A stretch of DNA of 64,000 nucleotides from Salinilacihabitans rarus (GTDB lineage Archaea > Halobacteriota > Halobacteria > Halobacteriales > Natrialbaceae). Where the stretch lies: positions 1,798,001 through 1,862,000 of the forward strand of contig NZ_CP100762.1 of the NCBI RefSeq assembly GCF_024296665.1. Reading direction: 5' to 3'. Positions 34,770 through 43,535 of the stretch are shown piece by piece (within the stretch, counting starts at the first letter, position 1; each line of letters begins with the position of its first letter). The notes beneath the pieces are model-generated. The model was not told the DNA's origin, did no database searches, and saw only the letters and a program-made list of their open reading frames with translations. The translations under genes were made by a program, and so were the position numbers.

Positions 34770-35372
34770 ATGAGCGAGCGTCGCGACGCGGAGGGGGAAT
34801 CGACGGACGGCGACGAACTCCCCGCGGACGTCGTCGACGAGGCCGAGCGGCTGACCCGCCTCGCGCGCCGGGCGGTCGACGACGCCGAGCGGGAAGTGTA
34901 CGAACGTCGCCGCGAGGAACTGCTCGCGGCCCGCGGGTTCGTCGCCCGCGTCCGCGAGGACGACGCGGGCGAGGTGCTCGTCGTCCATCCGGACGAGTGG
35001 CTCGACGACGGCGTGGTCCGGACGGACCGCATCGAGGATCTCTCGCGGGGAATCGAGATCCCCCTCGACGGAGCCGGCGACCCCGACGACTGGGAGAACG
35101 TCGACGCGCACAACCGCGAACTCGTCGACGCGGTCCGCGAGGCCCACGGCGACGTCCACGGCGCGAACGCGGCGGCGCTCGCGGACTTCATGGGCAACCA
35201 CTACGCCAAGCCGATCGAGTCGGCGACGGCCGACGAGCTAGCGGAGTTTCTCACGGAGTACTTCGTGCGAAACGCGTGGCCGTCCGAGGCCCAACGAGAG
35301 GCGATCGAGGAGTCGATCGAACTCGTCTTCGAGACGGCCGGAGAACCGCTACCCGAAGCGGGCGGTCAGTAG
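34770..35372 (+). CDS. RnhA-operon protein, haloarchaeal
   Basis: A 200-residue acidic, mostly helical protein (DVVDEAERLTRLARRAVDD; FVARVREDDAGEVLVVHPDEW; FMGNHYAKPIESATADELAE). It follows rnhA by 52 bp, and this pairing is conserved in haloarchaea, giving the name RnhA operon protein. No enzymatic motif is seen; it may be a cofactor of nucleic-acid processing. Its 3' end overlaps the convergent PadR gene by 7 bp. Confidence 0.85.
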   Translation: MSERRDAEGESTDGDELPADVVDEAERLTRLARRAVDDAEREVYERRREELLAARGFVARVREDDAGEVLVVHPDEWLDDGVVRTDRIEDLSRGIEIPLDGAGDPDDWENVDAHNRELVDAVREAHGDVHGANAAALADFMGNHYAKPIESATADELAEFLTEYFVRNAWPSEAQREAIEESIELVFETAGEPLPEAGGQ

Positions 35373-35725
35373 CTCTCGTCGACGATCTCGCGGATCTCGT
35401 CGGCACGCTCCTCGTCGATGACGACCTTCGAGAGCGTCCACTGGATCCCGTCGAGGACGGCCGCGTAGCCGTCGTCGGTCAGCGTGTACTGGTTGGTGCG
35501 CTTGTCGAGTTCACTCTTCTCGACCAGTCCGAGATCGACCAGTTCGTCGAGGTTGGGGTACAGCCGACCGTGGTTGACCTCGGTGCCGTAGTAATCCTCT
35601 AGTTCCCGTTTGATGGCGAGACCGTACATCGGTTCCTTCGCCAGAATGACGAGGATGTTGTTCTGGAACGCTGTAAGGTCGCGAGCGATGCTCTGTTCGC
35701 CGGTGATTGATTGTGCCTCTGACAT
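35366..35725 (-). CDS. PadR-family transcriptional regulator
   Basis: A 119-residue winged-helix protein of the PadR type: an N-terminal FQNNILVILAKEPMYGLAIKREL helix-turn-helix, then VNHGRLYPNLDELVDLGLVEK (wing and recognition region) and a C-terminal dimerisation helix. PadR regulators respond to ligands and usually repress. The regulated gene is not identifiable from the window. A TATA box tttaa at about 35750 precedes the start by about 25 nt. Confidence 0.88.
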   Translation of the reverse strand: MSEAQSITGEQSIARDLTAFQNNILVILAKEPMYGLAIKRELEDYYGTEVNHGRLYPNLDELVDLGLVEKSELDKRTNQYTLTDDGYAAVLDGIQWTLSKVVIDEERADEIREIVDESY

Positions 35726-35746
35726 AGGTGTGCAAATGTCACCAGA

Positions 35747-35756
35747 CTATTTAAGG
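35747..35756 (-). promoter_or_regulatory. TATA box of the PadR gene
   Basis: On the minus strand this reads CCTTAAATAG, 22-31 nt before the ATG at 35725; fits a leaderless message. Confidence 0.55.
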
Positions 35757-35924
35757 TTTGCCAACTATTCGTGTGCGGTAACGACCGGTTATCGCCCGGC
35801 CGACAGGGGGTGCCGTGCCCGTGGCCCGGATCGGCACTCGTCGGCCGGTTGTCTGGCAGCCGTCACCTAACCCTCCAACTCGATTACGAAAGTACTTTTT
35901 GATCCACCGCGGACGTGAGCGTGT

Positions 35925-36458
35925 ATGGTGAACCTCTGGGAAGACCTCGAGACGGGACCGAACCCGCCGGAGACCATCTACGCTGTCGTCGAGTGTCTCA
36001 AAGGCGAGCGCAACAAGTACGAGTACGACAAGGACGTCCCCGGCGTCGTCCTCGACCGGGTGCTCCACAGCAACGTCCACTACCCCTCCGACTACGGGTT
36101 CATCCCGCAGTCCTATTACGACGACGAGGACCCCTTCGACGTGCTCGTTCTCGTCGAGGACCAGACGTTCCCCGGCTGTGTCATCGAAGCCCGCCCCGTC
36201 GCGCTGATGAAGATGGACGACGACGGCGAGCAGGACGACAAGGTCGTCGCCGTCCCCACCGAGGACCCCCGGTTCGACCACATCGAGGACCTCGAGGACA
36301 TCCCCCAGCAGACCCGCGACGAGATCGACGAGTTCTTCGCGACCTACAAGAACCTCGAGGCGGGCAAGGAAGTCGAAACGCAGGGCTGGGAGGACCGACA
36401 GGCCGCCTACGACGCGATCGAGCACGCCCAGGACCTCTACGAGGAACACTTCGGGTAG
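35925..36458 (+). CDS. ppa: Inorganic pyrophosphatase, family I
   Basis: A 177-residue soluble pyrophosphatase with the signature EDPFDVLVLVED (D-x-D-P-x-D, about residues 65-76), the KYEYDKDVPGVVLDRVLH segment and VALMKMDDDGEQDDKVVAV. It hydrolyses PPi to phosphate, pulling biosynthetic reactions forward. The length matches the hexameric family I enzymes. It is a single gene; a T-rich gtactttttg lies about 30 nt before ATG 35925. Confidence 0.95.
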   Translation: MVNLWEDLETGPNPPETIYAVVECLKGERNKYEYDKDVPGVVLDRVLHSNVHYPSDYGFIPQSYYDDEDPFDVLVLVEDQTFPGCVIEARPVALMKMDDDGEQDDKVVAVPTEDPRFDHIEDLEDIPQQTRDEIDEFFATYKNLEAGKEVETQGWEDRQAAYDAIEHAQDLYEEHFG

Positions 36459-36588
36459 TCTCCCGCTTCGATCCGAACGCGTCGCACCGTCTCTCCACCT
36501 CCGACGCGCCGTCGTCCGGACGACCGCCGCGGCGTTCGACCGTCCACAGTACCACACGTTCTACGTAACTTCGGTACCGGAAACGACT

Positions 36589-37422
36589 ATGCGGATCCGG
36601 ACGGCAGGTGCGAGCGTGACCGCCGACGACCTTCCCCCGATCGGACTGGGCACGTACGGGAACACGAACCCCGAGGAGTGCGCCGAGAGCGTTCACACGG
36701 CGCTCGAACTCGGTTACCGGCACGTCGACACCGCCGAGATGTACGGGAACGAGGCGGCCGTCGGCGAGGGGATCGCGCGGGCGGACGTCGACCCGGCGGA
36801 CGTCTTCGTCGCCACCAAGGTCGACTCGCGCAACCTCGCGTACGACGACGCGGTCGAGAGCGCCCGCGCGAGTCGCGACCGACTCGGCGTCGACGTCGTC
36901 GACCTGCTGTACGTCCACTGGCCGATCCGGACGTACGACCCCGCCGAGACGCTGGCCGCGTTCGACGACCTCCGCGACGAGGGCGTGATCCGCCACGTCG
37001 GGCTCTCGAACTTCACGCCGGCGCTGCTTTCGGAGGCGCTCGAACGTCTCGACTCGCCGCTGTTCGCCCACCAGGTCGAGTGCCACCCGATGCTCCCACA
37101 GTCCGAGTTGCGGGCGCTGGCCCGCGAGCGCGGCCACTACCTCGTGGCGTACTCCCCGCTGGCCAAGGGAGCGGTGACGTCGCACCCGGTCCTGCGCGAG
37201 GTCGCCGCGGACCGCGACGCGACGGCCGCCCAGATCGCCCTCGCGTGGCTGGCCTCGAACGACCGCGTCGTCCCCATCCCGAAGGCCGCGACCGAAGCGC
37301 ACGTCCGCGAGAACGTCGAGGCGCTGGATCTCTCGCTCCCGCCCGAGGCGATCGAGCGCATCGACGCCATCGAGGAGCGAACGCGGACGGTCGACTTCGA
37401 ACGCGCGCCGTGGAACCGGTGA
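36589..37422 (+). CDS. Aldo/keto reductase
   Basis: A 277-residue AKR with the catalytic tetrad visible: aspartate and tyrosine in HVDTAEMYGNEAAVG, lysine in FVATKVDSR and histidine in YVHWP. NADPH-site features near the end are VVPIPKAATEAHVRENVEAL. It reduces aldehydes or ketones; the physiological substrate cannot be deduced. Single gene on plus, 130 bp after ppa, with its own start ATG 36589. Confidence 0.9.
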   Translation: MRIRTAGASVTADDLPPIGLGTYGNTNPEECAESVHTALELGYRHVDTAEMYGNEAAVGEGIARADVDPADVFVATKVDSRNLAYDDAVESARASRDRLGVDVVDLLYVHWPIRTYDPAETLAAFDDLRDEGVIRHVGLSNFTPALLSEALERLDSPLFAHQVECHPMLPQSELRALARERGHYLVAYSPLAKGAVTSHPVLREVAADRDATAAQIALAWLASNDRVVPIPKAATEAHVRENVEALDLSLPPEAIERIDAIEERTRTVDFERAPWNR

Positions 37423-37481
37423 GCGCCGCCCGATACCCGGTAGTTATTCGCACGCAGTCGCCGATGCGTTATGAGCATGGG

Positions 37482-37490
37482 TAATTTTAT
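37482..37490 (+). promoter_or_regulatory. TATA box of a small leaderless gene
   Basis: The AT-rich taattttat sits 29-37 nt before the ATG at 37519, in an otherwise GC-rich stretch. Confidence 0.4.
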
Positions 37491-37518
37491 TCCGGTGGCC
37501 GTGCTAGTCCCGAACGTC

Positions 37519-37653
37519 ATGGCAACGAGCGAGCACCCCTCTCGGTCGTCGGACTCGACGCCCGAGGCATCCGAACCCGGTACGGGCATCGCCCACCCCA
37601 CCGTCGTCCCGACGAACTTCGACCCCGACGCGTCGGACGGCCGTCGGGACTGA
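37519..37653 (+). CDS. Small 44-residue protein
   Basis: A 44-residue Ser/Pro/Asp-rich open frame (MATSEHPSRSSDSTPEASEP, then TVVPTNFDPDASDGRRD) directly downstream of a TATA box, so it could be made from a leaderless message. The ending TVVPTNFDPDA looks conserved in style, but I cannot name the family. An in-frame upstream ATG at 37471 lies before the TATA box and is less likely. Confidence 0.4.
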   Translation: MATSEHPSRSSDSTPEASEPGTGIAHPTVVPTNFDPDASDGRRD

Positions 37654-37788
37654 CGACCGGCGGGGTCGGCGCGGACGACGAGACGGCCGTCCACGTCCGC
37701 TCTCGGGGCCGCTCGCGGCGCGTCGCTCGTTCTCGAAAACAGTGTCCCGAGACGAACCTTCTTGTATGCGGTCGGACTACGACCCCCC

Positions 37789-39132
37789 ATGGGACTATTC
37801 GACCGGCTGCGGGGTGACGGAGACCCTCGCGTCGCTTTCGTCGGAATTGATGGCGTGCCGTACAGTCTCCTCTCCGACAACCCGGAACTCTTTCCCAACT
37901 TCGCGGCACTCGCCGACGAGGGGACGGCGGGCGAGATCTCGAGCATCGTCCCGCCCGAGTCGAGCGCCTGCTGGCCGTCGCTGACGACGGGCGTCAACCC
38001 CGGCGAGACGGGCGTCTACGGCTTTCAGGACCGCGAGGTCGGCACCTACGAGACCTACGTCCCGATGGGACGGGAGGTACAGGCCCCCCGCGTCTGGGAC
38101 CGCGTCGAGGAAGCAAACCGGCGTGCGACCGTGATGAACGTCCCCGTCACCTTCCCGCCCCAGCGTGACGTCCAGCGGATGGTCTCGGGTTTCCTCTCGC
38201 CCGGCCTCGAGAAGGCGGCCTACCCCGACGACGTCCGGGAGTACCTCGACTCGATCGGCTACCGGATCGACGTCGACCCGAAACTCGGCCACGAGGAGGA
38301 CAAGACCGACTTCGTCGAGGACGCCCACGCGACGCTCGACGCCCGGTTCGAGGCGTTCGAACACTACGTCGAGGAGGACGACTGGGACCTCTTCTTCGGC
38401 GTCTTCATGACCACCGACCGGGTCAACCACTTCCTGTTCAAAGACTACGAGCGCGACGGCGAGTACAAGGAGGCGTTCCTCGAGTTCTACCGGAAGGTCG
38501 ACGAGTACGTCGGCCGCCTGCGGGAGGCGCTCGCGGACGACGTCACCCTGATCGTCGCCTCCGATCACGGCTTCACCTCGCTGGACTACGAGGTCCACTT
38601 CAACGAGTGGCTCCGCGAGCAGGGGTGGCTCTCGTTCCGGACCGACGACCCCGAGGAACTCGACGACGTCGCCGACGAGACGACGGCCTACTCGTTCATC
38701 CCCGGCCGGTTCTACGTCAACCTCGAAGGTCGCGAGCCCCGCGGCACCGTCCCCGAGGCGGAGTACGACGACGTCCGCGACGAACTCAAGGCGATGCTCG
38801 AGACCCTCGAAGGGCCCGACGGCCGGCAGGTCGTCGACCGCGTCGTCGAGAAGGAGGAGGTGTTCCGCGGCGACCACGACGAGATCGCCCCCGACCTCGT
38901 CGCCATCCCGACGAAGGGGTTCGACTTCAAGGCCGGCTTCAGGGCCGACTCCGAGGTGTTCGCCACCGGCCCGCGAAACGGGATGCACAGCTTCGACGAC
39001 ACCGCGCTGTTCGTCGACGACCCCGACGCGACGCTCGACGGCGCCGACCTCTACGACATCGCGCCGACCATCCTCGACCTGATGGACGTCGAGTACAAAC
39101 GCGGCGAGTTCGACGGCGCGAGCCTCGTCTAG
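37789..39132 (+). CDS. Alkaline phosphatase-superfamily phosphodiesterase
   Basis: A 447-residue protein of the type I phosphodiesterase/nucleotide pyrophosphatase family. Metal-site motifs are visible: FVGIDGVPYSLL at residues 17-28, a catalytic serine/threonine segment PESSACWPSLTTGVNPGE, MTTDRVNHFLF, ASDHGFTSLDY and a late GMHSFDDTALFV histidine. It would hydrolyse a phosphate mono- or diester; some haloarchaeal relatives are called phosphoglycerate-mutase-like by fold. Start ATG 37789 (MGLFDRLRG). Confidence 0.85.
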   Translation: MGLFDRLRGDGDPRVAFVGIDGVPYSLLSDNPELFPNFAALADEGTAGEISSIVPPESSACWPSLTTGVNPGETGVYGFQDREVGTYETYVPMGREVQAPRVWDRVEEANRRATVMNVPVTFPPQRDVQRMVSGFLSPGLEKAAYPDDVREYLDSIGYRIDVDPKLGHEEDKTDFVEDAHATLDARFEAFEHYVEEDDWDLFFGVFMTTDRVNHFLFKDYERDGEYKEAFLEFYRKVDEYVGRLREALADDVTLIVASDHGFTSLDYEVHFNEWLREQGWLSFRTDDPEELDDVADETTAYSFIPGRFYVNLEGREPRGTVPEAEYDDVRDELKAMLETLEGPDGRQVVDRVVEKEEVFRGDHDEIAPDLVAIPTKGFDFKAGFRADSEVFATGPRNGMHSFDDTALFVDDPDATLDGADLYDIAPTILDLMDVEYKRGEFDGASLV

Positions 39133-39172
39133 ATCCGATCCCGTTTTCCCCGCGACGGCCGACCGACTGGAC

Positions 39173-39598
39173 ATGAGCGACCCACTGGAGGAGGTCATCC
39201 GCGCCCGCGGCCACGAACACGTCAGCGCCGCACACGCGAGCACGTTCGAGGTGACGACCGACGACTACCTCACGCCCGCCGGCGACTGCATCCTCGCGGT
39301 CGACGCCGACCGCGCGCCCGCGGACTTCGACCCCGCGTTCGTCGAGGCCTGCCGGGACGCGTCGGCGGCGATCACCGTCACCGTCGAGGCCGGCGGCCAC
39401 CGCGATTCGGTCGTCGGCCGGGGCGACCCCGACCTCGAGTTCGCCAGCGAGCGCAGCGCCGTCGGCCGGACCAGCGAGTACGTCGACGAGCGAACGGTCC
39501 TCGTCGGCGCCGCGTTCGCCGCCGAGGGGTTCGACCGCGACCTCGTGGCGGCGCTCGCCGACGGCGCCGAGGCGACGGTGACGATCACGGTCGAGTAG
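39173..39598 (+). CDS. DUF371-family protein
   Basis: A 141-residue archaeal DUF371 protein with ARGHEHVSAAHASTFEVTTDD and LTPAGDCILAVDAD (about residues 10-45). This single-domain family is broadly conserved in archaea and has no assigned function. It starts 40 bp after the phosphodiesterase gene and 45 bp before endonuclease III, all on plus, so the three may be co-transcribed. Confidence 0.88.
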   Translation: MSDPLEEVIRARGHEHVSAAHASTFEVTTDDYLTPAGDCILAVDADRAPADFDPAFVEACRDASAAITVTVEAGGHRDSVVGRGDPDLEFASERSAVGRTSEYVDERTVLVGAAFAAEGFDRDLVAALADGAEATVTITVE

Positions 39599-39643
39599 CC
39601 GCGAGTCACCGCCGTTTTGTCGCCCGGGTTCGTACCCCGGGGC

Positions 39644-40468
39644 ATGAGCGAGGAGCCAGATCCCGAACCCGCCGTGAACATCAGCGGCGGGCCGGACGGC
39701 GGCGGGGCCGCCGCCGAGTTCGACCCCGCGGCGGCCGACACCCGCGCCGAGGCCGTCGTCGACCGGCTGGGCGAACTGTACTGGACGAAGACCTACGGCG
39801 GCCGCGACGGCTTCGAGTGTCTCGTCCGGACGATCCTCAGCCAGAACACGAGCGACGTGGCGAGCCAGCCGGCACACGACGCGCTGATCGAGCGCTACGG
39901 CGGTGCGGACGCGGATCTGGCCGACGCCCTCGCCGACGCCGAGCGGAGCGTCCTCGCCGAGACGATCAGTTCCGCGGGCCTGTACAACCGGAAGTCGAAG
40001 ACGCTGATCGAGGTGGCCGAGTGGGTCGTCGCGGAGTTCGGCTCCGCGGCGGCGTTCGACGCGTTCGCCAGGGACGGCGACCCCGAGGAGGTCCGCGAGA
40101 CGCTGCTGTCGGTCCGCGGCGTCGGCCCGAAGACCGCCGACTGCGTGTTGCTGTTCGCCGGCGGCCGCGCGGGGGTCTTCCCCGTCGACACCCACGTCCA
40201 CCGGATCTACCGCCGGATGGGCGTCGCGCCGGCCGACGCCGACCACGAGGGGGTCCGCGAGGTCCTCGAAGCCGACGTGCCGGCCGCGAAGTGCGGCTTC
40301 GGTCACACCGCGACGATCCAGTTCGGCCGCGAGTACTGCACGGCCCGGAAGCCGGCCTGTCTCGACGACCCCGAGGCGTGTCCGCTGGCGGACCTGTGCG
40401 AGCAGGTCGGCGTCTACCCCGAGACGGGCGAGGTCGTCGACCCCGCGGCGGCGCCCGAGGCCGACTGA
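39644..40468 (+). CDS. nth: Endonuclease III
   Basis: A 274-residue HhH-GPD glycosylase/AP lyase. Catalytic lysine is in VRGVGPKTADCVLLF and the aspartate in VFPVDTHVHRIYRRMG. The [4Fe-4S] cluster cysteines are C-x6-C-x2-C-x5-C (AKCGFG precedes; YCTARKPACLDDPEACPLADLC carries them). It removes oxidised pyrimidines and cleaves the AP site. An acidic N-terminal tail of about 40 residues precedes the fold. ATG 39644 is chosen over 39617, which lies before it in frame with no added conserved sequence. Confidence 0.93.
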   Translation: MSEEPDPEPAVNISGGPDGGGAAAEFDPAAADTRAEAVVDRLGELYWTKTYGGRDGFECLVRTILSQNTSDVASQPAHDALIERYGGADADLADALADAERSVLAETISSAGLYNRKSKTLIEVAEWVVAEFGSAAAFDAFARDGDPEEVRETLLSVRGVGPKTADCVLLFAGGRAGVFPVDTHVHRIYRRMGVAPADADHEGVREVLEADVPAAKCGFGHTATIQFGREYCTARKPACLDDPEACPLADLCEQVGVYPETGEVVDPAAAPEAD

Positions 40469-40477
40469 CGCCGACCT

Positions 40478-40891
40478 TCAGTTCGCGAGCAACAGGACCG
40501 CGAGGACGGCGAAGGCGATGCCCGCGGCGTCCTTCAGGACGAGGGTCTCGCCGAGGACCAGCACGCCGAGGACGGCCGCGACGACGAAGTACAGCGCCGA
40601 GACGGTCGTGACGACGCTCGCCCGCCCGTAGGAGAGTCCGGCGTAGAAGGCGACGGCGCCGATCCCGGCGAAGACGCCGGCCGCGAGCGCGAGGCCGACG
40701 CCGGTCCGTTCGAGGGTGACCGGCTCGCCCCGGACCGCGACGTACCCCAGCGCGACGGCGACGCCGGTCGCGTACGACAGCACCATGGCGATCTCGGGAT
40801 CGATCGTCCGCGTCGCCTCGTTCGCGAGGACGGTCCAGACCCCCCAGCCGAGCATGGCGACGACGGCGAGGACGACCGCGTGTTGGCTCAT
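40478..40891 (-). CDS. EamA/DMT-family membrane protein, half-size
   Basis: A 137-residue integral membrane protein with about five helices and one EamA repeat: LGWGVWTVLANEATRTID near the start and YFVVAAVLGVLVLGETLVLKDAAGIAFAVLAV at the end. Half-size EamA proteins dimerise like small multidrug-resistance transporters; the solute is unknown. It converges with nth (9 bp gap). Confidence 0.85.
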   Translation of the reverse strand: MSQHAVVLAVVAMLGWGVWTVLANEATRTIDPEIAMVLSYATGVAVALGYVAVRGEPVTLERTGVGLALAAGVFAGIGAVAFYAGLSYGRASVVTTVSALYFVVAAVLGVLVLGETLVLKDAAGIAFAVLAVLLLAN

Positions 40892-40955
40892 ACGCGTGCC
40901 GACGACTCCGAGCGTCGAATAGCCGTCGAAACCGCCCTAAAACCGATCCGCGGGC

Positions 40956-41285
40956 CTACTCCCGGCGCGTCTCGACGGCGGTCCCGGAGAGGTTGACCCA
41001 CAGCATTCCCTCTGCCATCTCCTCGTAGTCGAACGTCGCGCCGACGACGGCGTCCGCGCCGAGGTCCGCCGCCTCCGCCCGGAGGTCGGCGATGGCCTCC
41101 TCGCGGCCGGCCTCGACCTTCTTCTCGTAGGAACCGCTCCGCCCGCCGACGACGTCCCGGATGCCGGCGGCGATGTCGCTCACCACGTTCGCACCGATGA
41201 TCGCCTCTCCCGAGACGACGCCGAGGTACTCCACTACTTCGTACCCGTCGAGACTGTCCGTCGTCGTGATGGTGATCTCGTCCAT
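40956..41285 (-). CDS. YbjQ/DUF74-family protein
   Basis: A 109-residue YbjQ-type protein: TDSLDGYEVVEYLGVVSGEA, GANVVSDIAAGIRDVVGGRS and ADAVVGATFDYEEM. The family folds as a pentameric heavy-metal-binding-like domain, with no proven activity. A single gene whose promoter region carries the structured intergenic stretch 41286-41594. An ATG at 41285 follows a weak attt box. Confidence 0.9.
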   Translation of the reverse strand: MDEITITTTDSLDGYEVVEYLGVVSGEAIIGANVVSDIAAGIRDVVGGRSGSYEKKVEAGREEAIADLRAEAADLGADAVVGATFDYEEMAEGMLWVNLSGTAVETRRE

Positions 41286-41594
41286 GCCCGTTAGCGTGGG
41301 CGCGGCTACGACATAAATTTTCTCTAACAATTCTGGCGCGCGGTTGCCACGTCCGGCCGACCGTCCATCGGGACGCGGTCGGCCAGCCCTCAAAAACGAC
41401 CGATCGACCAACCGGCGAAAAACGAGTACTCGACCGACCAACCGGCCGTCGCGCGCGGTCGCGATTCCAGCGACCGCGCGCGACACGGGGGAAGGCTGGC
41501 CTCCGAGCGGCGTGCGGACCCGCGCGCCGCGTTACGGGTCTGGCGGAAATTGAAACGGCGAGCGAGGCCCGCCAGGGCCGAGCGAGGGTTCTCT
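41286..41594. other. Intergenic stretch with strong inverted repeats
   Basis: No protein gene is supported. The stretch holds a perfect 15-bp hairpin (41448-41484), an outer 8-bp inverted pair GGCCAGCC/GGCTGGCC (41381-41388 with 41494-41501), and two direct copies of cgaccaaccggc (41405-41416 and 41435-41446). It is downstream of aCPSF1 on the minus strand. It may be a terminator region or a structured RNA. Confidence 0.5.
41448..41484. terminator. Perfect 15-bp hairpin downstream of aCPSF1
   Basis: Arms GTCGCGCGCGGTCGC and its exact reverse complement are separated by the 7-base loop gattcca. The hairpin lies about 110-150 bp beyond the aCPSF1 stop. Archaeal termination usually needs only a T-tract; no long T-run follows, so the terminator role is tentative. 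Confidence 0.35.
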
Positions 41595-43535
41595 TCAGAG
41601 GAAGCGGAACGTCTCCAAGTTCTTCGGCGCGAAGGTGCGCATGTTGAACTTGTGGTACAGCGCCGAGGAGAGGTCCTGGGTGGAGCGTTCGTCGCCGTGG
41701 ACACAGAGCACCTTCTCGGGGCGGGGGTTCATCGTCTTCACGAAGTTCTCGAGGCCGGCGCGGTCGGCGTGGCCGGAGAAGCCGTCGACCGTCTCGACGT
41801 CGACGTCCAGCGAGAGGGTGCCGCGGCCGTTGCCGCCGTTGCGTCCCATCCGGCCGACCTCGCTGACGGGAATCTCGTCCCAGCCGTTCTGGATGCGTCG
41901 GCCGAGGGTGCCCTGGGCCTGGTAGCCGACGAAGACCATCGTCGAGTCCGGGTCGGGGCCGATGTGGCCGAGCCACGACATGATGGGGCCGCCGGTGACC
42001 ATCCCGGAGGTCGAGAGGATGATGGAGGGGTCGCCGTCGGCGACGTCCTGACGCTCCTCCTCGCCGCCGTCGATGTGGTTGAACTCGTCGGCGAGGAAGG
42101 GGTTCTCGTCCTCGTGGAAGATGCGGTCGCGCAGGTCGTCCCGGAGGTACTCGGGGTAGGTGGTGTGGATGGCGGTCGCCTCCCAGATCATGCCGTCGAG
42201 GTGGACGGGCATCGAGGGAATCTCGCCCTCGCGCATCGCCTCCTCCAGGACGAGCATGATCTCCTGGGAGCGACCGACCGCGAACGCCGGGATGAGAACC
42301 TTCCCGCCGCGCTCGGCGGTCTCCCTGATGATCTGCTTGAGTTTGCGCTCGGAGTCCTCCTGGTCGGTCTGGTAGTCGTTGCGCCCGCCGTAGGTCGACT
42401 CCATCACGAGCGTCTCCACCCGCGGGAAGTCGTTGACCGCGCCGTTGAACAGGCGGGTGTCCTCGTAGTGGATGTCGCCGGAGAAGGCGACGTTGTAGAG
42501 GCCGTCCCCGATGTGGAAGTGCGAGACGGCCGAGCCGAGGATGTGGCCGGCGTTGTGGAAGGTGAGTTTGACGTCGGGCGCGATGTCGGTGACGTCGCCG
42601 TACTCCAGCGGGATCGTGTGTTTGATCGCCTCGCGGACCTGCTCGGACTCGTAGGGCGGAGAGCGGCCCTCCTTGGCCGCGACGTCGAGGTAGTCGAGGG
42701 TGAGCAGGCCCATCAGGTCGCGGGTGGGTTCGGTACAGTAGATGGGGCCGTCGTAGCCGTACTTGAACAAAAGCGGGATGAGCGCGGAGTGGTCGAGGTG
42801 GGCGTGGGTGAGCACGACGGCGTCCAAGTTCTGGGCGCCCGCGCCGAGCGCCTCGGGGACGTGGAGGTACGGCACCTCGCCCTCGGCGCCGGGTTTGTCC
42901 CCGCAGTCGATGAGGATGCGCGTCTCGGGCGTCGAGAGGATAAAGGAGGCGCGGCCGACCTCGCGGCAGCAGCCGAGGGTCGTGATGCGGACGTACTCGT
43001 CGTCGGACATCTCCTCGCGGTGGATCTGTCGGCCCACCTTCTCTAGGATGTCCCGGCGGTCGTCGCGCTCCTGTTTGAGGAAGTTCCGGACGTTCGAGAC
43101 GGTCGACGACTCGATGGGCGGCGTGCGGACGACCTCGGGGGTCCAGCCGACGGTCTTGGTGATCTCGCGCAGGGTCGAGCCGTGACGGCCGATCACCATG
43201 CCCGGCTTCTCGGCCTCGATGACGACCTCGCCGGTGTCGGCGTGGAAGTCGAGGTCGGTGACGCCGGCCTCGTCGGGGATGACGTCCATGATCTGCTCGC
43301 GGGCGTCGCCGGGCCGCGAGAGGACACTCGGGTCCGGCCGGACCGTGATCCGCTTGCGCAGTTTGCTCGCGAGTTTGCGGATCAGGTCGCCCTGTCGGGC
43401 GAACTTCTTCGGATCCCGGGTGTAGACCACCAGTTCGGGGCCCTCGTACTTCACCGAGGAGACCGAGATGTCGCTCGGTAACTCGCTCGTGATCTCTGCT
43501 TTCAGATCGTCGAGTTGCTGCTCTACAGTGCTCAT
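41595..43535 (-). CDS. aCPSF1 / FttA: KH-domain beta-CASP ribonuclease, termination factor
   Basis: A 646-residue protein with two N-terminal KH domains (GMVIGRHGSTLREI loop near residue 112), a metallo-beta-lactamase core with the HAHLDH motif (residues 244-249), ESTYGGR, and a beta-CASP domain, ending KNLETFRFL. Known archaeal homologues (aCPSF1, also called FttA) cut nascent RNA and terminate transcription genome-wide. A long upstream leader may exist (43536-43870). ATG 43535 follows the family start MSTVEQQLDDLKAEI. Confidence 0.95.
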   Translation of the reverse strand: MSTVEQQLDDLKAEITSELPSDISVSSVKYEGPELVVYTRDPKKFARQGDLIRKLASKLRKRITVRPDPSVLSRPGDAREQIMDVIPDEAGVTDLDFHADTGEVVIEAEKPGMVIGRHGSTLREITKTVGWTPEVVRTPPIESSTVSNVRNFLKQERDDRRDILEKVGRQIHREEMSDDEYVRITTLGCCREVGRASFILSTPETRILIDCGDKPGAEGEVPYLHVPEALGAGAQNLDAVVLTHAHLDHSALIPLLFKYGYDGPIYCTEPTRDLMGLLTLDYLDVAAKEGRSPPYESEQVREAIKHTIPLEYGDVTDIAPDVKLTFHNAGHILGSAVSHFHIGDGLYNVAFSGDIHYEDTRLFNGAVNDFPRVETLVMESTYGGRNDYQTDQEDSERKLKQIIRETAERGGKVLIPAFAVGRSQEIMLVLEEAMREGEIPSMPVHLDGMIWEATAIHTTYPEYLRDDLRDRIFHEDENPFLADEFNHIDGGEEERQDVADGDPSIILSTSGMVTGGPIMSWLGHIGPDPDSTMVFVGYQAQGTLGRRIQNGWDEIPVSEVGRMGRNGGNGRGTLSLDVDVETVDGFSGHADRAGLENFVKTMNPRPEKVLCVHGDERSTQDLSSALYHKFNMRTFAPKNLETFRFL

